From: an archaeon
GTDB taxonomy: Archaea; Iainarchaeota; Iainarchaeia; Iainarchaeales; CSSED10-239
Length of the DNA stretch: 12,408 nt
NCBI GenBank assembly: GCA_023230325.1
Contig: JALNXN010000018.1
Location: 1 to 12,408, forward strand
Direction of reading: 5' to 3'
Of the stretch, positions 1 through 6,124 are shown piece after piece. The notes beneath the pieces were generated by a model. It saw only the letters and a program-made list of their open reading frames with translations, had not been told where the DNA came from and did no database searches. Numbering within the stretch: position 1 is the first letter of the stretch; each line of letters starts with the position of its first letter. Position numbers and translations under genes: made by a program.

Positions 1-99
1 GAACATAAAGTAAGTTGGTCGATTCTTGATAGCTATATTTTAGATAAAAACATTGGCGGCTCAAGACGATCAATGGCAAAATTAAAAAAAGGATTTTAA
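1..99 (+). CDS. C-terminal end of an unidentified protein (cut by window edge)
   Basis: An open frame runs from the first base to a TAA at 97-99, giving 32 residues that end in a basic tail (SMAKLKKGF). No start is visible because the gene enters from outside the window. The composition, with a Ser/Arg/Lys-rich end, fits a real protein C-terminus, but no family can be recognised from this length. It could also be a chance open frame, since the neighbouring DNA is full of broken genes. Confidence 0.35.
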   Translation, partial: EHKVSWSILDSYILDKNIGGSRRSMAKLKKGF

Positions 100-112
100 C
101 ATACATAAAATT

Positions 113-265
113 ATGAGCGTAATTATATTTGGTTCCATTGTCATGTGCATGAACGAAATAAGAGATAATTAACTTCAATGCAAACTTTGTAATAAAAAAG
201 TTGATCCAGAATCACAGTCAGTTATAGTTGAGTTCAAATACCATGAGGTAGAAGAGGATGACTAG
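113..265 (+). pseudogene. Small CxxC-containing gene remnant with an in-frame TAA
   Basis: From ATG 113 the frame encodes about 19 residues and then meets TAA at 170-172. The same frame continues convincingly as LQCKLCNKKVDPESQS and on to an acidic end (EVEEDD), stopping with TAG at 263-265. The C-x-x-C pair suggests half of a zinc-binding knuckle. The end overlaps the ATG of the next gene at 258, a spacing typical of phage operons, so this was probably once an intact gene of about 50 codons. An alternative is that the real N-terminus lies in another frame and the stretch before 170 is frameshifted. No family is recognised. Confidence 0.3.
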
Positions 266-712
266 ATCATATATCGATTCCGCAGAATCAATTGATAAAA
301 AAAGAGAATGGAAACAAGTTGTTGAAATAAAACAAATTTCATGTACTTTACATGCCGCAGATCTTCCTGAAGACTGGAAAAATACGTCTACATACATAAA
401 TCAACATTGGATAAATCATCCAGCAGTTCAAATGTGGAATGGTTATGAAGAAAGTTTAAAATACTACTTTAATATATTTCTTCATGTTGCAAAAACCAAG
501 CATAAAATAAATACAACAATGGAACCACTTCAATCGAATGCAAATAATATTGTGCCACCTTGGTAGTTAGGTGATGAAAATTTTCACCGCATAGAACAAG
601 ATTAATTGAAAAAGTACCAGATTTCTATACTCAATAGCCAGAAGATAAAGGTTTTAATGATAGTAATTATTTTTGGCCAGTAAATGAAACTCAAACATTT
701 AAAATTATATAA
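258..712 (+). pseudogene. Pyrimidine-dimer DNA glycosylase/endonuclease V-like protein, broken
   Basis: The N-terminal 102 residues are open from ATG 258. They match my memory of the Pyr_excise/MSMEG_6728-like family: an early KKREWKQVVEIKQI segment (residues 14-27), then HPAVQMWNGY (54-63) and PPW at 100-102. A TAG at 564-566 follows PPW, where relatives usually continue with another Trp or similar residue, so a TGG-to-TAG change is plausible. Past it the family pattern goes on (LGDENF, then SPHRTRLIEKVPDFY and NYFWPV) after a one-base loss in the T run near 581-584. A second TAG sits at 635-637, and the frame ends with TAA at 710-712. Relatives are repair enzymes that excise UV dimers. With two nonsense codons and a frameshift, this copy is inactive unless TAG is suppressed. 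Family call is moderately sure. Confidence 0.55.
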
Positions 713-772
713 AAAATGAGCCACATTTTAAAAAATCAGATTATTTGTTTATTTTTATATAAACATTAAAAT

Positions 773-992
773 ATGAGCAGTTTAGATAACATACAGAGAG
801 AAGTAATGGAATATTTTGAAATATTTTGAAAATGTTCCTCTCAAAACTATAATAACAATCATTGATTGTTTTGTGTATTCAGTACCAACAGACGATAGTG
901 AAGCTACTTATATTGGTGGAAGATCATTGGACATAACTAAAATCATATTCGAAAATGAATTTAAACAAATTGTAATTTTTAACAAAAATTAA
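773..992 (+). pseudogene. Unidentified 69-residue protein gene broken by a 10-bp duplication
   Basis: ATG 773 opens a frame (MSSLDNIQREVMEYFE) that stops after a short distance. The +1 frame then reads NVPLKTIITIIDCFVYSV and onward to TAA at 990-992. The cause is visible: a 10-base unit is directly repeated at 811-820 and 821-830. Removing one copy joins the two frames exactly and gives a 69-residue protein with a hydrophobic centre and an aromatic/Lys-rich end. The product resembles a small phage accessory protein but no family is recognised. Because the break is an exact tandem duplication, it looks like replication slippage, not a homopolymer read error. Confidence 0.5.
811..830 (+). repeat. 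Exact 10-bp tandem duplication
   Basis: The decamer atattttgaa occurs twice head to tail. The second copy shifts the frame of the surrounding small gene, and deleting it restores a continuous frame. Slippage at such a repeat could in principle be reversible. Confidence 0.85.
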
Positions 993-1009
993 TTTTTTTA
1001 CACAAGAAC

Positions 1010-1037
1010 ATTTTGTTATTTATACATATAACAAAAT
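1010..1037. repeat. 10-bp perfect inverted repeat after the broken gene
   Basis: attttgttat (1010-1019) and ataacaaaat (1028-1037) are perfectly complementary with an 8-nt loop. It lies just downstream of the stop at 992 and could end that transcript. There is no T-run immediately 3' on either strand, so calling it an intrinsic terminator would be weak. The stem is almost all A/T. Confidence 0.4.
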
Positions 1038-1238
1038 AATTAATGTTATTATGAGATGATAGGTACTAAGTACTACAGGCCAACTTACAAAATACAAATG
1101 GAAACTTAGCCGTTTCACTCTAAGTTTGTATTTGACAAAGGCAATCAGACGGAAGAGTTCGTTTAGAATCAAACTTGTAGATAACAAAGTCGCTACCCGT
1201 CATAAGATAAATGCGACCTCGTAAGTACAGTCTCATAT
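1038..1238 (+). other. Non-coding stretch with hairpins before the tRNA
   Basis: No convincing reading frame is present. The clearest structure is a two-part stem: aaatac (1090-1095) pairs with gtattt (1128-1133), and aaacttag (1102-1109) pairs with ctaagttt (1120-1127), with a 6-nt bulge and a 10-nt loop. Further on, gtcgc and gcgac can pair around 1190-1216. It could be a structured leader, a small RNA, or tRNA-gene debris. I recognise no known RNA family. Confidence 0.3.
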
Positions 1239-1333
1239 GGAAGAATAGCTCGTGCACAAAAGATTATATTGGAAATTTGGTAAGAGCATCGGGGTATACT
1301 CGAAGGTCAAAGGTTCGAATCCTTTTTCTTCCA
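1239..1333 (+). tRNA. tRNA-like gene with enlarged D-loop and short anticodon loop
   Basis: Acceptor strands GGAAGAA (1239-1245) and TTCTTCC (1326-1332) pair over 7 bp, with A1333 as discriminator. T8-A9 and a GCTC/GAGC D-stem (1248-1251, 1284-1287) are present, as is a perfect T-arm AAAGG-TTCGAAT-CCTTT (1309-1325). Two features are abnormal. The D-loop is 32 nt, roughly 20 longer than usual. The anticodon stem TCGGG/CTCGA leaves only a 5-nt loop (GTATA) in place of 7, so no anticodon can be assigned. CCA is not encoded. It is either a decayed tRNA or a true tRNA with local sequence errors. Confidence 0.65.
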
Positions 1334-1354
1334 CTAATTAAACCAAGTTAACAT

Positions 1355-1495
1355 ATGACAACAGTAGAATGTTCAAATTGTGGACAAGATAGCGCTTATT
1401 ACAATGGTGTTTGTTTCGAATGTCCAGATTGTGGCTATGAATGGGAAGGTTCAGAACCAGAAGAAGATGATGAAGTTGATGAATCGTATTATTAA
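1355..1495 (+). CDS. 46-residue zinc-ribbon protein with acidic tail
   Basis: The small protein begins MTTVECSNCG and has Cys pairs C6-x-x-C9 and C23-x-x-C26, followed by YEWEG and a strongly acidic tail (EPEEDDEVDE). The spacing and the C-P-x-C-x-x-E-W element resemble the N-terminal zinc ribbon of PhnA-like proteins, but the PhnA C-terminal domain is absent. It probably binds one zinc ion. Its role is unknown, and stand-alone ribbons of this kind may contact nucleic acid or protein. It lies between two tRNA-like genes. There is no Shine-Dalgarno sequence (leader aaccaagttaacat), and it ends with TAA. Confidence 0.75.
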   Translation: MTTVECSNCGQDSAYYNGVCFECPDCGYEWEGSEPEEDDEVDESYY

Positions 1496-1644
1496 TCGTT
1501 CTTAAAAAGTTGTCAAGAGCTTCACCATCACTTGGATGTACTTTGACTATAGATGGTGGTTGAATGATTAAAGATTATGTGGGTTAGCGCAAAATAACCC
1601 CAGAGGCAGGAACAATGTATTTTGCGGTACAGAACTTTCTGTTT
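1496..1644 (+). other. Non-coding stretch with two competing hairpins
   Basis: No gene is apparent. gggtta (1581-1586) can pair with taaccc (1595-1600). Alternatively cgcaaaata (1588-1596) can pair perfectly with tattttgcg (1618-1626). The two pairings share 1595-1596 and exclude each other, so the RNA could switch between folds or be processed upstream of the tRNA-like gene at 1645. No T-run follows, and no known riboswitch class is recognised. Confidence 0.3.
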
Positions 1645-1720
1645 GGGCCTTGTAGCTCCAAGTGGTTAGAGCACCGGAGAAAAATCCGGAGGATATGGGT
1701 TCGAATCCCATCAGGGCCCC
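1645..1720 (+). tRNA. tRNA-like gene with defective anticodon loop
   Basis: GGCCTTG (1646-1652) pairs with CAGGGCC (1712-1718), and G1645 can add a pair to C1719, which would be a tRNA-His-like feature. T8-A9, a GCTC/GAGC D-stem with GTGGTTA in the loop, and a perfect T-arm ATGGG-TTCGAAT-CCCAT (1695-1711) are all present. The anticodon stem CCGGA/TCCGG is perfect but closes a 6-nt loop, GAAAAA, with no U33. No anticodon can be assigned. The stem sequence is compatible with loss of bases from a normal loop such as one carrying GAA, but that is a guess. It may be decayed, or carry a one-base sequence error. Confidence 0.65.
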
Positions 1721-1949
1721 AATTTTGTGGCTATGTGTTGAGTTACTTCTAACTTTCTAAAATGGTATTCACTCACACAATTTCCACATCATCTAATTTA
1801 TTCATTTAATTCATTACATATACCTAAAGTGTACAGGAAAACTTGTCTAGTCAACAAGGAACTTTACATCAAAGATGACAAACTTTGGAGGAACTGAATT
1901 CTACATACTAAGTATAGTGTAGTGAATTATTGAATTATAAAAATAACAT
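1721..1949 (+). other. Non-coding stretch between tRNA region and next gene
   Basis: No reading frame is supported. An imperfect inverted repeat pairs tgtgttgagt near 1733 with actcacaca near 1770, and a small hairpin cttgt/acaag lies near 1844-1860. The last 25 bases before the ATG at 1950 are A/T-rich without a Shine-Dalgarno sequence, as for most genes here. Confidence 0.3.
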
Positions 1950-2543
1950 ATGAAAATTTTATCATCATACAAGGATTATTACGATTATTATGTTGGAATA
2001 TACGGTGAAGACCCTCTATTGATTCTAGATAGACGCAAGCATGTTCAACCATCACTATATGGACCACAGAAGATAAAGATTTTTCTTTGTGACTTTATCA
2101 TTGAAGGATATTATGATGGAAACACAGTATATTGGGGGAAAGACCTTTTAAAAGTTGGAAAATATGCTCGTCGTTTAGGAAGAGAAATTGATGCTGATGT
2201 ACATATTGATAAATTTGAACTTTATAAAGGATCAACAAAACATTCATATGGAGGATTTGATGTTTCTATAAATCCATATAAGGATAAAAATTACACAAAC
2301 CAAAAACAAGATTGTCCTATCATAATGGAAGGTAATTATAAAGATTTATTGCCATATCCAAAATTAGCTGCATTAAATATCGGTTCATATATTACAGCAG
2401 AAAATATGTATAAAGGATTGTGTTCATGGCTTTCTGCGCAAAAAACATTTGCCGAAAATAGACCAGATACAAGAACAAATGATCAGAAAATAGCAGGAAA
2501 AGGTTTTGAGTCTAAAACAAGTTTTAGACCAAATATGAAGTAA
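1950..2543 (+). CDS. Conserved-looking phage protein of unknown function (197 aa)
   Basis: An intact frame starts MKILSSYKDYYDYYVGIYGE. The protein is rich in Tyr, Lys and Asp, has no signal peptide or membrane segment, and looks soluble. The first 60 residues mix aromatic and charged positions, and a mid-section contains FLCDFIIEGYYDGNTVYW. The C-terminus ends in a GFESKTSFRP element preceded by a likely disordered linker (NRPDTRTNDQ). I associate this general layout with hypothetical proteins of large phages but cannot name a function. The gene stands alone with A/T-rich DNA before it and a tRNA fragment after it. It starts at ATG with no Shine-Dalgarno and ends with TAA. Being intact among decayed genes suggests it is maintained. 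Confidence 0.8.
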   Translation: MKILSSYKDYYDYYVGIYGEDPLLILDRRKHVQPSLYGPQKIKIFLCDFIIEGYYDGNTVYWGKDLLKVGKYARRLGREIDADVHIDKFELYKGSTKHSYGGFDVSINPYKDKNYTNQKQDCPIIMEGNYKDLLPYPKLAALNIGSYITAENMYKGLCSWLSAQKTFAENRPDTRTNDQKIAGKGFESKTSFRPNMK

Positions 2544-2587
2544 TCAGAACTTTTTTACTTTTGTGATAAAAATATTAATAATATATT

Positions 2588-2630
2588 GCGGAGTGCGTAG
2601 CAGTGGTAGCTCGCCGGCTCAACAGCCACC
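2588..2630 (+). pseudogene. 5' fragment of a tRNA gene
   Basis: gcggagt is followed by gtagcagtggtagctc, which reads as an acceptor 5' strand plus a D-arm. Then comes gccggctcaacagcc, an incomplete anticodon arm of the kind seen in phage tRNA-Met genes. No T-arm or 3' acceptor strand follows. The DNA passes directly into the 3' end of the minus-strand homing endonuclease gene at 2634. The Met assignment is tentative. Confidence 0.5.
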
Positions 2631-2633
2631 ATC

Positions 2634-3364
2634 CTAATCATTAATATTTTCTAAAAATATTTTGAATTGTTCTTCTACAAATTTTTTATCAAATTTACCC
2701 ATATCTTTAATAATATATGGTTTATAACCAAAATTCTCAATTTCTTTTATTTTTAATTTATCTCTATTTTTTACTTGTTTTACTGAATGTTTTTTTGTTA
2801 TTTTTTTATAATGCCAACACCATTCCATAAAACAGCATACTTAATATCATGAATTATTATATCAGCATCCCATCCATTGAATATTTGTTTATTTGTTTCT
2901 ATATTATGAAAATATTTTTCACATAACTCAGAAAAATATATTTCATTTTTACTTCTTTTATCCTGAGATTTAACTGAAGCTAAACCAGCTTTTTTGCCCA
3001 AACCATTATAATTATTATATGTTGTAGTACAACTCCTTGAACAAAATTGTGTAGTTTTTCGTCTAGGTATAAATTCTTTACCACAATATTTACACAAAAT
3101 AACTTTAGTTTTTGTTTTATTTAATGTTTTAGATATTTTTTCTTTAGTTTCATCTGAATGATTTCTACTAATGGAAATTGTTTTTCTCTTTCTAATATTT
3201 TTATTTCTTTATTACACTTTTCACATTTAACTGAAAATTCTTTCAATTCACCATATCGTTTTATCATCAATTTTTCAATCTATCTTTATTTTGATATTTC
3301 ATTTGACAAGATGTATTACAAAATTATTTTTTACATCTTTTCCACAATATAAACACTTATTCAT
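2634..3364 (-). pseudogene. Zinc-finger plus Vsr-like (EDxHD-type) homing endonuclease, frameshifted
   Basis: Read on the minus strand from ATG at 3364, pieces in different frames join into one protein of about 240 residues. First comes a zinc knuckle (NKCLYCGK), then CEKCNKE, then a second knuckle (CKYCGKEFIPRR with TQFCSRSC). The nuclease core follows: SKNEIYFSELCEKYF, GWDADIIIHDIKYAVLWNG, WHYKKI, KHSVKQVKNRDKLK and GYKPYIIKD. The D-x-D in WDADIII, the WNGxWHYK element and the NRD motif are typical of Vsr/restriction-fold homing endonucleases common in phages. At least four frameshifts interrupt it, including one at VLWNG/WHYKK where a single base is missing. It ends in TAG directly beside a tRNA fragment. 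Relatives cut a specific site to spread their own gene. This copy is probably dead unless the indels are read errors. Confidence 0.75.
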
Positions 3365-3462
3365 AATTAAATAATTAATAATTTTTAATATATATTAAAT
3401 AATTATACCGAAAATAAAATCGAACTTTACATTTCTTCTATAATAGAATCTTTTTTCGTATT

Positions 3463-3501
3463 CCCGATAGTCCCTGATAGACCCATACTATCGGGTTTTT
3501 T
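3463..3501 (+). terminator. Strong rho-independent terminator
   Basis: cccgatagt (3463-3471) pairs perfectly with actatcggg (3487-3495) over 9 bp and is followed by six T. It points along the plus strand and sits only 8 nt before the ATG at 3510. The gene upstream is on the minus strand, so it may be the old end of the interrupted tRNA transcript, or an attenuator in the leader of the next gene. Confidence 0.85.
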
Positions 3502-3509
3502 ATGTTCAT

Positions 3510-4319
3510 ATGTATGAATATAATCTAACACCGGGAATTGTAAAATATTTAAAGTATTTGTTCGAAAAACAATCAGAGTTAATTTATGTTAAAGAACATA
3601 TGCATCATTGTACATTTCCTACAATTCCGATAGAATCTATTGATTTAATTCTGTGTATATTTGATAAACTGAAAAATCATTATATTGATAAACATGTTCC
3701 AATTATAGATTATGATTTTAACAATAGAGTATCTGGATTATTATGTGAATTTGATTTAAAATATAAAAACAGATGGGTACATAATGCCAGAGTAGTTCAA
3801 ATAAATTCAATGATTCCATCCATAATGAATCATCAATTTAGTGGAAATCATAAACACATTGAATTTAATTTAACTAAATTTCCAACAATTTATAAAAAAA
3901 TATTTAATGCACGAAAAGAAATAAAATCAGATTTTAAAAGTACTTATACAGGAGAACTTAATCTTATTGTTAAAATACTTTTGAATATGATGTATAGTAT
4001 TTTACATAGCAAAAATTCATATTTGCGTTGCAAATCGAATTACGGTTTAATGTTATGTCATTCTACACGTCGAGTAATGAATGAAATTCAACACAATTTT
4101 CCTGGCAATGTAATGTACATAGATATTGATATGTTATTCTTTGTACATTTCAAAGATATAGAAAAAAGATTTTCAACATTCATGACAGATAAATATCCAT
4201 ATTTAACATATGATGTGGAAATTGCAGATTTATATGTGGAAAATAAAAAGAAATATACAAAACGAAAATTAGATGGAAGTATGACGCATTATGGAATACA
4301 ACCTATAATATGTGATTGA
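3510..4319 (+). CDS. Small protein with degenerate family-B DNA polymerase palm motifs (269 aa)
   Basis: Three blocks appear in the order and setting of family-B DNA polymerases. VVQINSMIPSIM (95-106) resembles motif A (DxxSLYPS), with the catalytic Asp replaced by Gln97. FNARKEIKSDF and then KILLNMMYSIL (155-165) resemble the motif-B helix (KxxxNSxYG). YIDIDMLFF (203-211) resembles motif C (YxDTDSxF) and keeps both Asp. ENKKKYTKRKLDGS (244-257) and YGIQP resemble the KKxY and kGi elements that follow. No exonuclease domain is visible and the protein is far shorter than a normal polymerase (about 800-1000 residues). It may be a non-catalytic relative, a highly reduced polymerase, or a coincidental match. 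It starts a three-gene operon, and its TGA overlaps the next ATG by one base. Confidence 0.5.
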   Translation: MYEYNLTPGIVKYLKYLFEKQSELIYVKEHMHHCTFPTIPIESIDLILCIFDKLKNHYIDKHVPIIDYDFNNRVSGLLCEFDLKYKNRWVHNARVVQINSMIPSIMNHQFSGNHKHIEFNLTKFPTIYKKIFNARKEIKSDFKSTYTGELNLIVKILLNMMYSILHSKNSYLRCKSNYGLMLCHSTRRVMNEIQHNFPGNVMYIDIDMLFFVHFKDIEKRFSTFMTDKYPYLTYDVEIADLYVENKKKYTKRKLDGSMTHYGIQPIICD

Positions 4320-4501
4320 TGGAAGAAATTGATGAATTAAAAGAAGCTTTACTCGAAGCAATTTGGATTTCAAGATGGAATAATGATTTCACTGCTTTGA
4401 GTGCTGTTTTGACTACAGAAGAAGCATTAAAGATGTGTGATGATATTGTTTCTGAGTTGGATAAAGCTGGATATAAAATTATTAAAAAGAAAGATATATA
4501 G
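4319..4501 (+). CDS. Unidentified 60-residue acidic helical protein
   Basis: It begins MEEIDELKEALLEAIWISRW and is mostly predicted helix, with a Leu/Glu-rich first half and a basic end (IIKKKDI). ATG 4319 is chosen over the TTG three bases upstream because it overlaps the preceding TGA as TGATG, a usual coupling for translated pairs. It stops with TAG followed immediately by TAA. It lies between the polymerase-like gene and the ATP-grasp gene with small gaps, so the three are probably co-transcribed. It may be an adaptor or regulator of a neighbour, but no function can be assigned. Confidence 0.7.
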   Translation: MEEIDELKEALLEAIWISRWNNDFTALSAVLTTEEALKMCDDIVSELDKAGYKIIKKKDI

Positions 4502-4519
4502 TAAAAAATAATAATTACG

Positions 4520-5500
4520 ATGGCATATTTTAAAACTTTTGAACAACATAATGGATACGATGAACGTATTCAGTGGATTAAATTAAATCCACCAGATGTT
4601 AAATTAGAAAATGAACGAGTTGTTGAATTATCAGATATAGCAATGAATGAGTTTTTTGATATGTATTATGTAAATGATACAGACTTCAAATATACAAAGA
4701 TGAAAAAACTCGACAAATTTCGTCCAATTTTAAGATATGTTGGTATTGAACCAAAAGTAAAGGAATATGTAAAATCACAACATGTTAAAATTAAAGAAAT
4801 CTATAATAATGATGATAGACTTTTCATGTTATCTCGTAAAGATGATTGGCATAAAGAGATTGGTGATAAATCATATGTTCCAAAAACCGTTTTCACAAAA
4901 GCAGATGCAATGGAATTAAAATTTCCAATTATTGCTAAACCTGCTTCAGGTCATAGTGGTTTAGGTATTCAAAAATTTAAAACACCAGAAGAACTTAAGA
5001 GTTGTAGAAAAAGATTCGATGTATATAGTGAAGCTATAAATATTGCACAAGAATTTAGAGCAATGTTTGTAAAAGATAATTTATACATCATATATGAAAG
5101 AATCTATAACACTAAGAAAAACAAAACGATGGATAATAAAAATCCAGAAGAAGAAGTTCAATTTGTGTATATAGAACAAGATCTCGAGAAATTACCATGT
5201 GTATCTGAGCTTAAAAAAATAAACAAGGATTTCCGAGAAACATTTCCATTAGATTTTTATTCTATTGATTTTTGTGTGGATGATAAAGGCAAAGTATGGG
5301 TTATAGAATCCAATTTGTGTAGCGGTCTTCACTCTGTACAATTAGCTTCTGCTTATGTTGCTATTTGGAAAGATTTTACAGGTAAAAATCCATCTAAACA
5401 AAAAATGGATGTTGCAAATGGAATAATTGAAGAATATAGAAAAGTTATTCAAGAAGACTATCCAAAAGAATTTAAGGACTCTAAATATGCTGCAAAATGA
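4520..5500 (+). CDS. ATP-grasp domain protein (326 aa)
   Basis: The ATP-grasp fold is indicated by KFPIIAKPASGHSGLGI (134-150), which holds the nucleotide-binding Lys140 and the glycine/serine-rich loop. Later comes DFYSIDFCVDDKGKVWVIES (245-264), where Asp250 with Glu263 and Asn265 (VIESN) would bind magnesium. ATP-grasp enzymes ligate a carboxylate to an amine or thiol via an acyl-phosphate. The substrate here cannot be read, since the N-terminal 110 residues are not recognised. ATP-grasp ligases are uncommon in phages, where modification of a protein, cell-wall or nucleotide target would all be possible. It follows the 60-residue gene by 18 bp, with an A-rich leader and no Shine-Dalgarno. 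The gene is intact and ends with TGA. Confidence 0.8.
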   Translation: MAYFKTFEQHNGYDERIQWIKLNPPDVKLENERVVELSDIAMNEFFDMYYVNDTDFKYTKMKKLDKFRPILRYVGIEPKVKEYVKSQHVKIKEIYNNDDRLFMLSRKDDWHKEIGDKSYVPKTVFTKADAMELKFPIIAKPASGHSGLGIQKFKTPEELKSCRKRFDVYSEAINIAQEFRAMFVKDNLYIIYERIYNTKKNKTMDNKNPEEEVQFVYIEQDLEKLPCVSELKKINKDFRETFPLDFYSIDFCVDDKGKVWVIESNLCSGLHSVQLASAYVAIWKDFTGKNPSKQKMDVANGIIEEYRKVIQEDYPKEFKDSKYAAK

Positions 5501-5509
5501 AAACATATG

Positions 5510-5531
5510 AAAAGTTAAGATCAAAACTTTT
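5510..5531 (+). terminator. Weak possible terminator after ATP-grasp gene
   Basis: aaaagtt (5510-5516) can pair with aactttt (5525-5531) just after the operon's last stop, with further T-rich DNA downstream. The stem is short and A/T-rich, so this is only a candidate. The rest of 5532-5640 is A/T-rich DNA with no visible gene. Confidence 0.25.
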
Positions 5532-5640
5532 AATCACTTTTTATAAAAACTTAAATTAATATATATATTAAAAATTTAACATAAAAATCATAAAAAAATA
5601 ATTTTCTTTAATATATATAATAAAAGGAAAATATAATTTT

Positions 5641-6007
5641 ATGTGGGTAAAATCTAAAGAATTTAAAAAATACTTGGTTTATCAAATCAAGCATTATATG
5701 AAAGACGTAAAAAGGACAATTGAAATTTAAAAAAGTCAACGAAGTTTATTTTTATTGGCTTGAAGAAAACATTGAAACTGATACAAATCGTTATAACGTA
5801 ATTTATTGTAGAGTTTCAAATACAAAACAAAAAAGATGATTTAGATAAACAAGAACAATTATTGAAAGAATATGCTAATCAAATGGATTTAAGGTTGATT
5901 ACATATTTAAAGATATTGCTTCTGGAATGAATCAAGAAAAGATTTGAATGAATTGATTAAATTAGTTGTCGAAAATAAAGTAAACAAAGTATTTATTTCA
6001 TATAAAT
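5641..6007 (+). pseudogene. tnpA: IS607-family serine resolvase (TnpA), frameshifted and truncated
   Basis: Starting at ATG 5641, pieces in shifting frames give a MerR-like helix-turn-helix (SKEFKK, then LSNQALYERRK), then KKVNEVYFYWLEENIETD, then the resolvase start YNVIYCRVSNTKQK with the nucleophile-region Ser after the Arg. It continues DDLDKQEQLLKEYAN, FKVDYIFKDIASGMN, and DLNELIKLVVENKVNKVFIS. This layout, a DNA-binding domain placed before the catalytic domain, is characteristic of IS607 TnpA. The usual continuation (DRLSRFG and the C-terminal half of the catalytic domain) is missing. At about 6004 the sequence changes to an unrelated protease-like end. Several one-base shifts disrupt it, so it is inactive. 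Confidence 0.7.
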
Positions 6008-6115
6008 TATAGTGATTTTCCTTTATTGTTAGGAGCTAGTGATTTTCTTTCAAATTTTGTTATAACTATTGATTATCCAAAAGAAACCATAATGATAACT
6101 ATACCTCAGAAATAA
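6008..6115 (+). pseudogene. C-terminal fragment of a retropepsin-like aspartic protease
   Basis: In one frame the DNA reads YSDFPLLLGASDFLSNFVIT followed by IDYPKETIMITIPQK and TAA. The hydrophobic-LLLGxxFL element followed by VTIDYPKxTIxI is how bacterial clan-AA (retropepsin-like) proteases end. The catalytic DTG region would lie upstream and is absent, replaced by TnpA sequence. Its stop is followed 9 nt later by the HicB-like start, as if the two had been a gene pair elsewhere. Identification rests on a short stretch. Confidence 0.45.
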
Positions 6116-6124
6116 AAAATAACA

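Noticed and set aside
258..712. Genome-wide TAG reassignment
   Set aside because: The intact genes, well over a thousand codons in total, contain no internal TAG, and two other genes end with TAG. The in-frame TAGs are limited to a gene that is broken in other ways too.
3158..3352. Plus-strand open frame of 64 codons
   Set aside because: It lies antisense over the N-terminal half of the homing endonuclease, whose zinc-finger pattern reads clearly on the minus strand. The plus-strand product is low-complexity Phe/Ser/Ile sequence.
3364..3510. Missing 3' half of the tRNA interrupted at 2625 (would indicate an intron)
   Set aside because: No TTCGAAT/TTCAAAT T-arm with flanking stem and no strand complementary to gcggagt was found there, so an intron-split tRNA is not supported.
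4316..4318. TTG start for the 60-residue gene
   Set aside because: The ATG directly after it overlaps the upstream TGA by one base, the common coupled arrangement.
5342..5524. Minus-strand open frame of 60 codons
   Set aside because: Antisense to the well-supported C-terminus of the ATP-grasp protein, with Phe-rich composition typical of a shadow frame.
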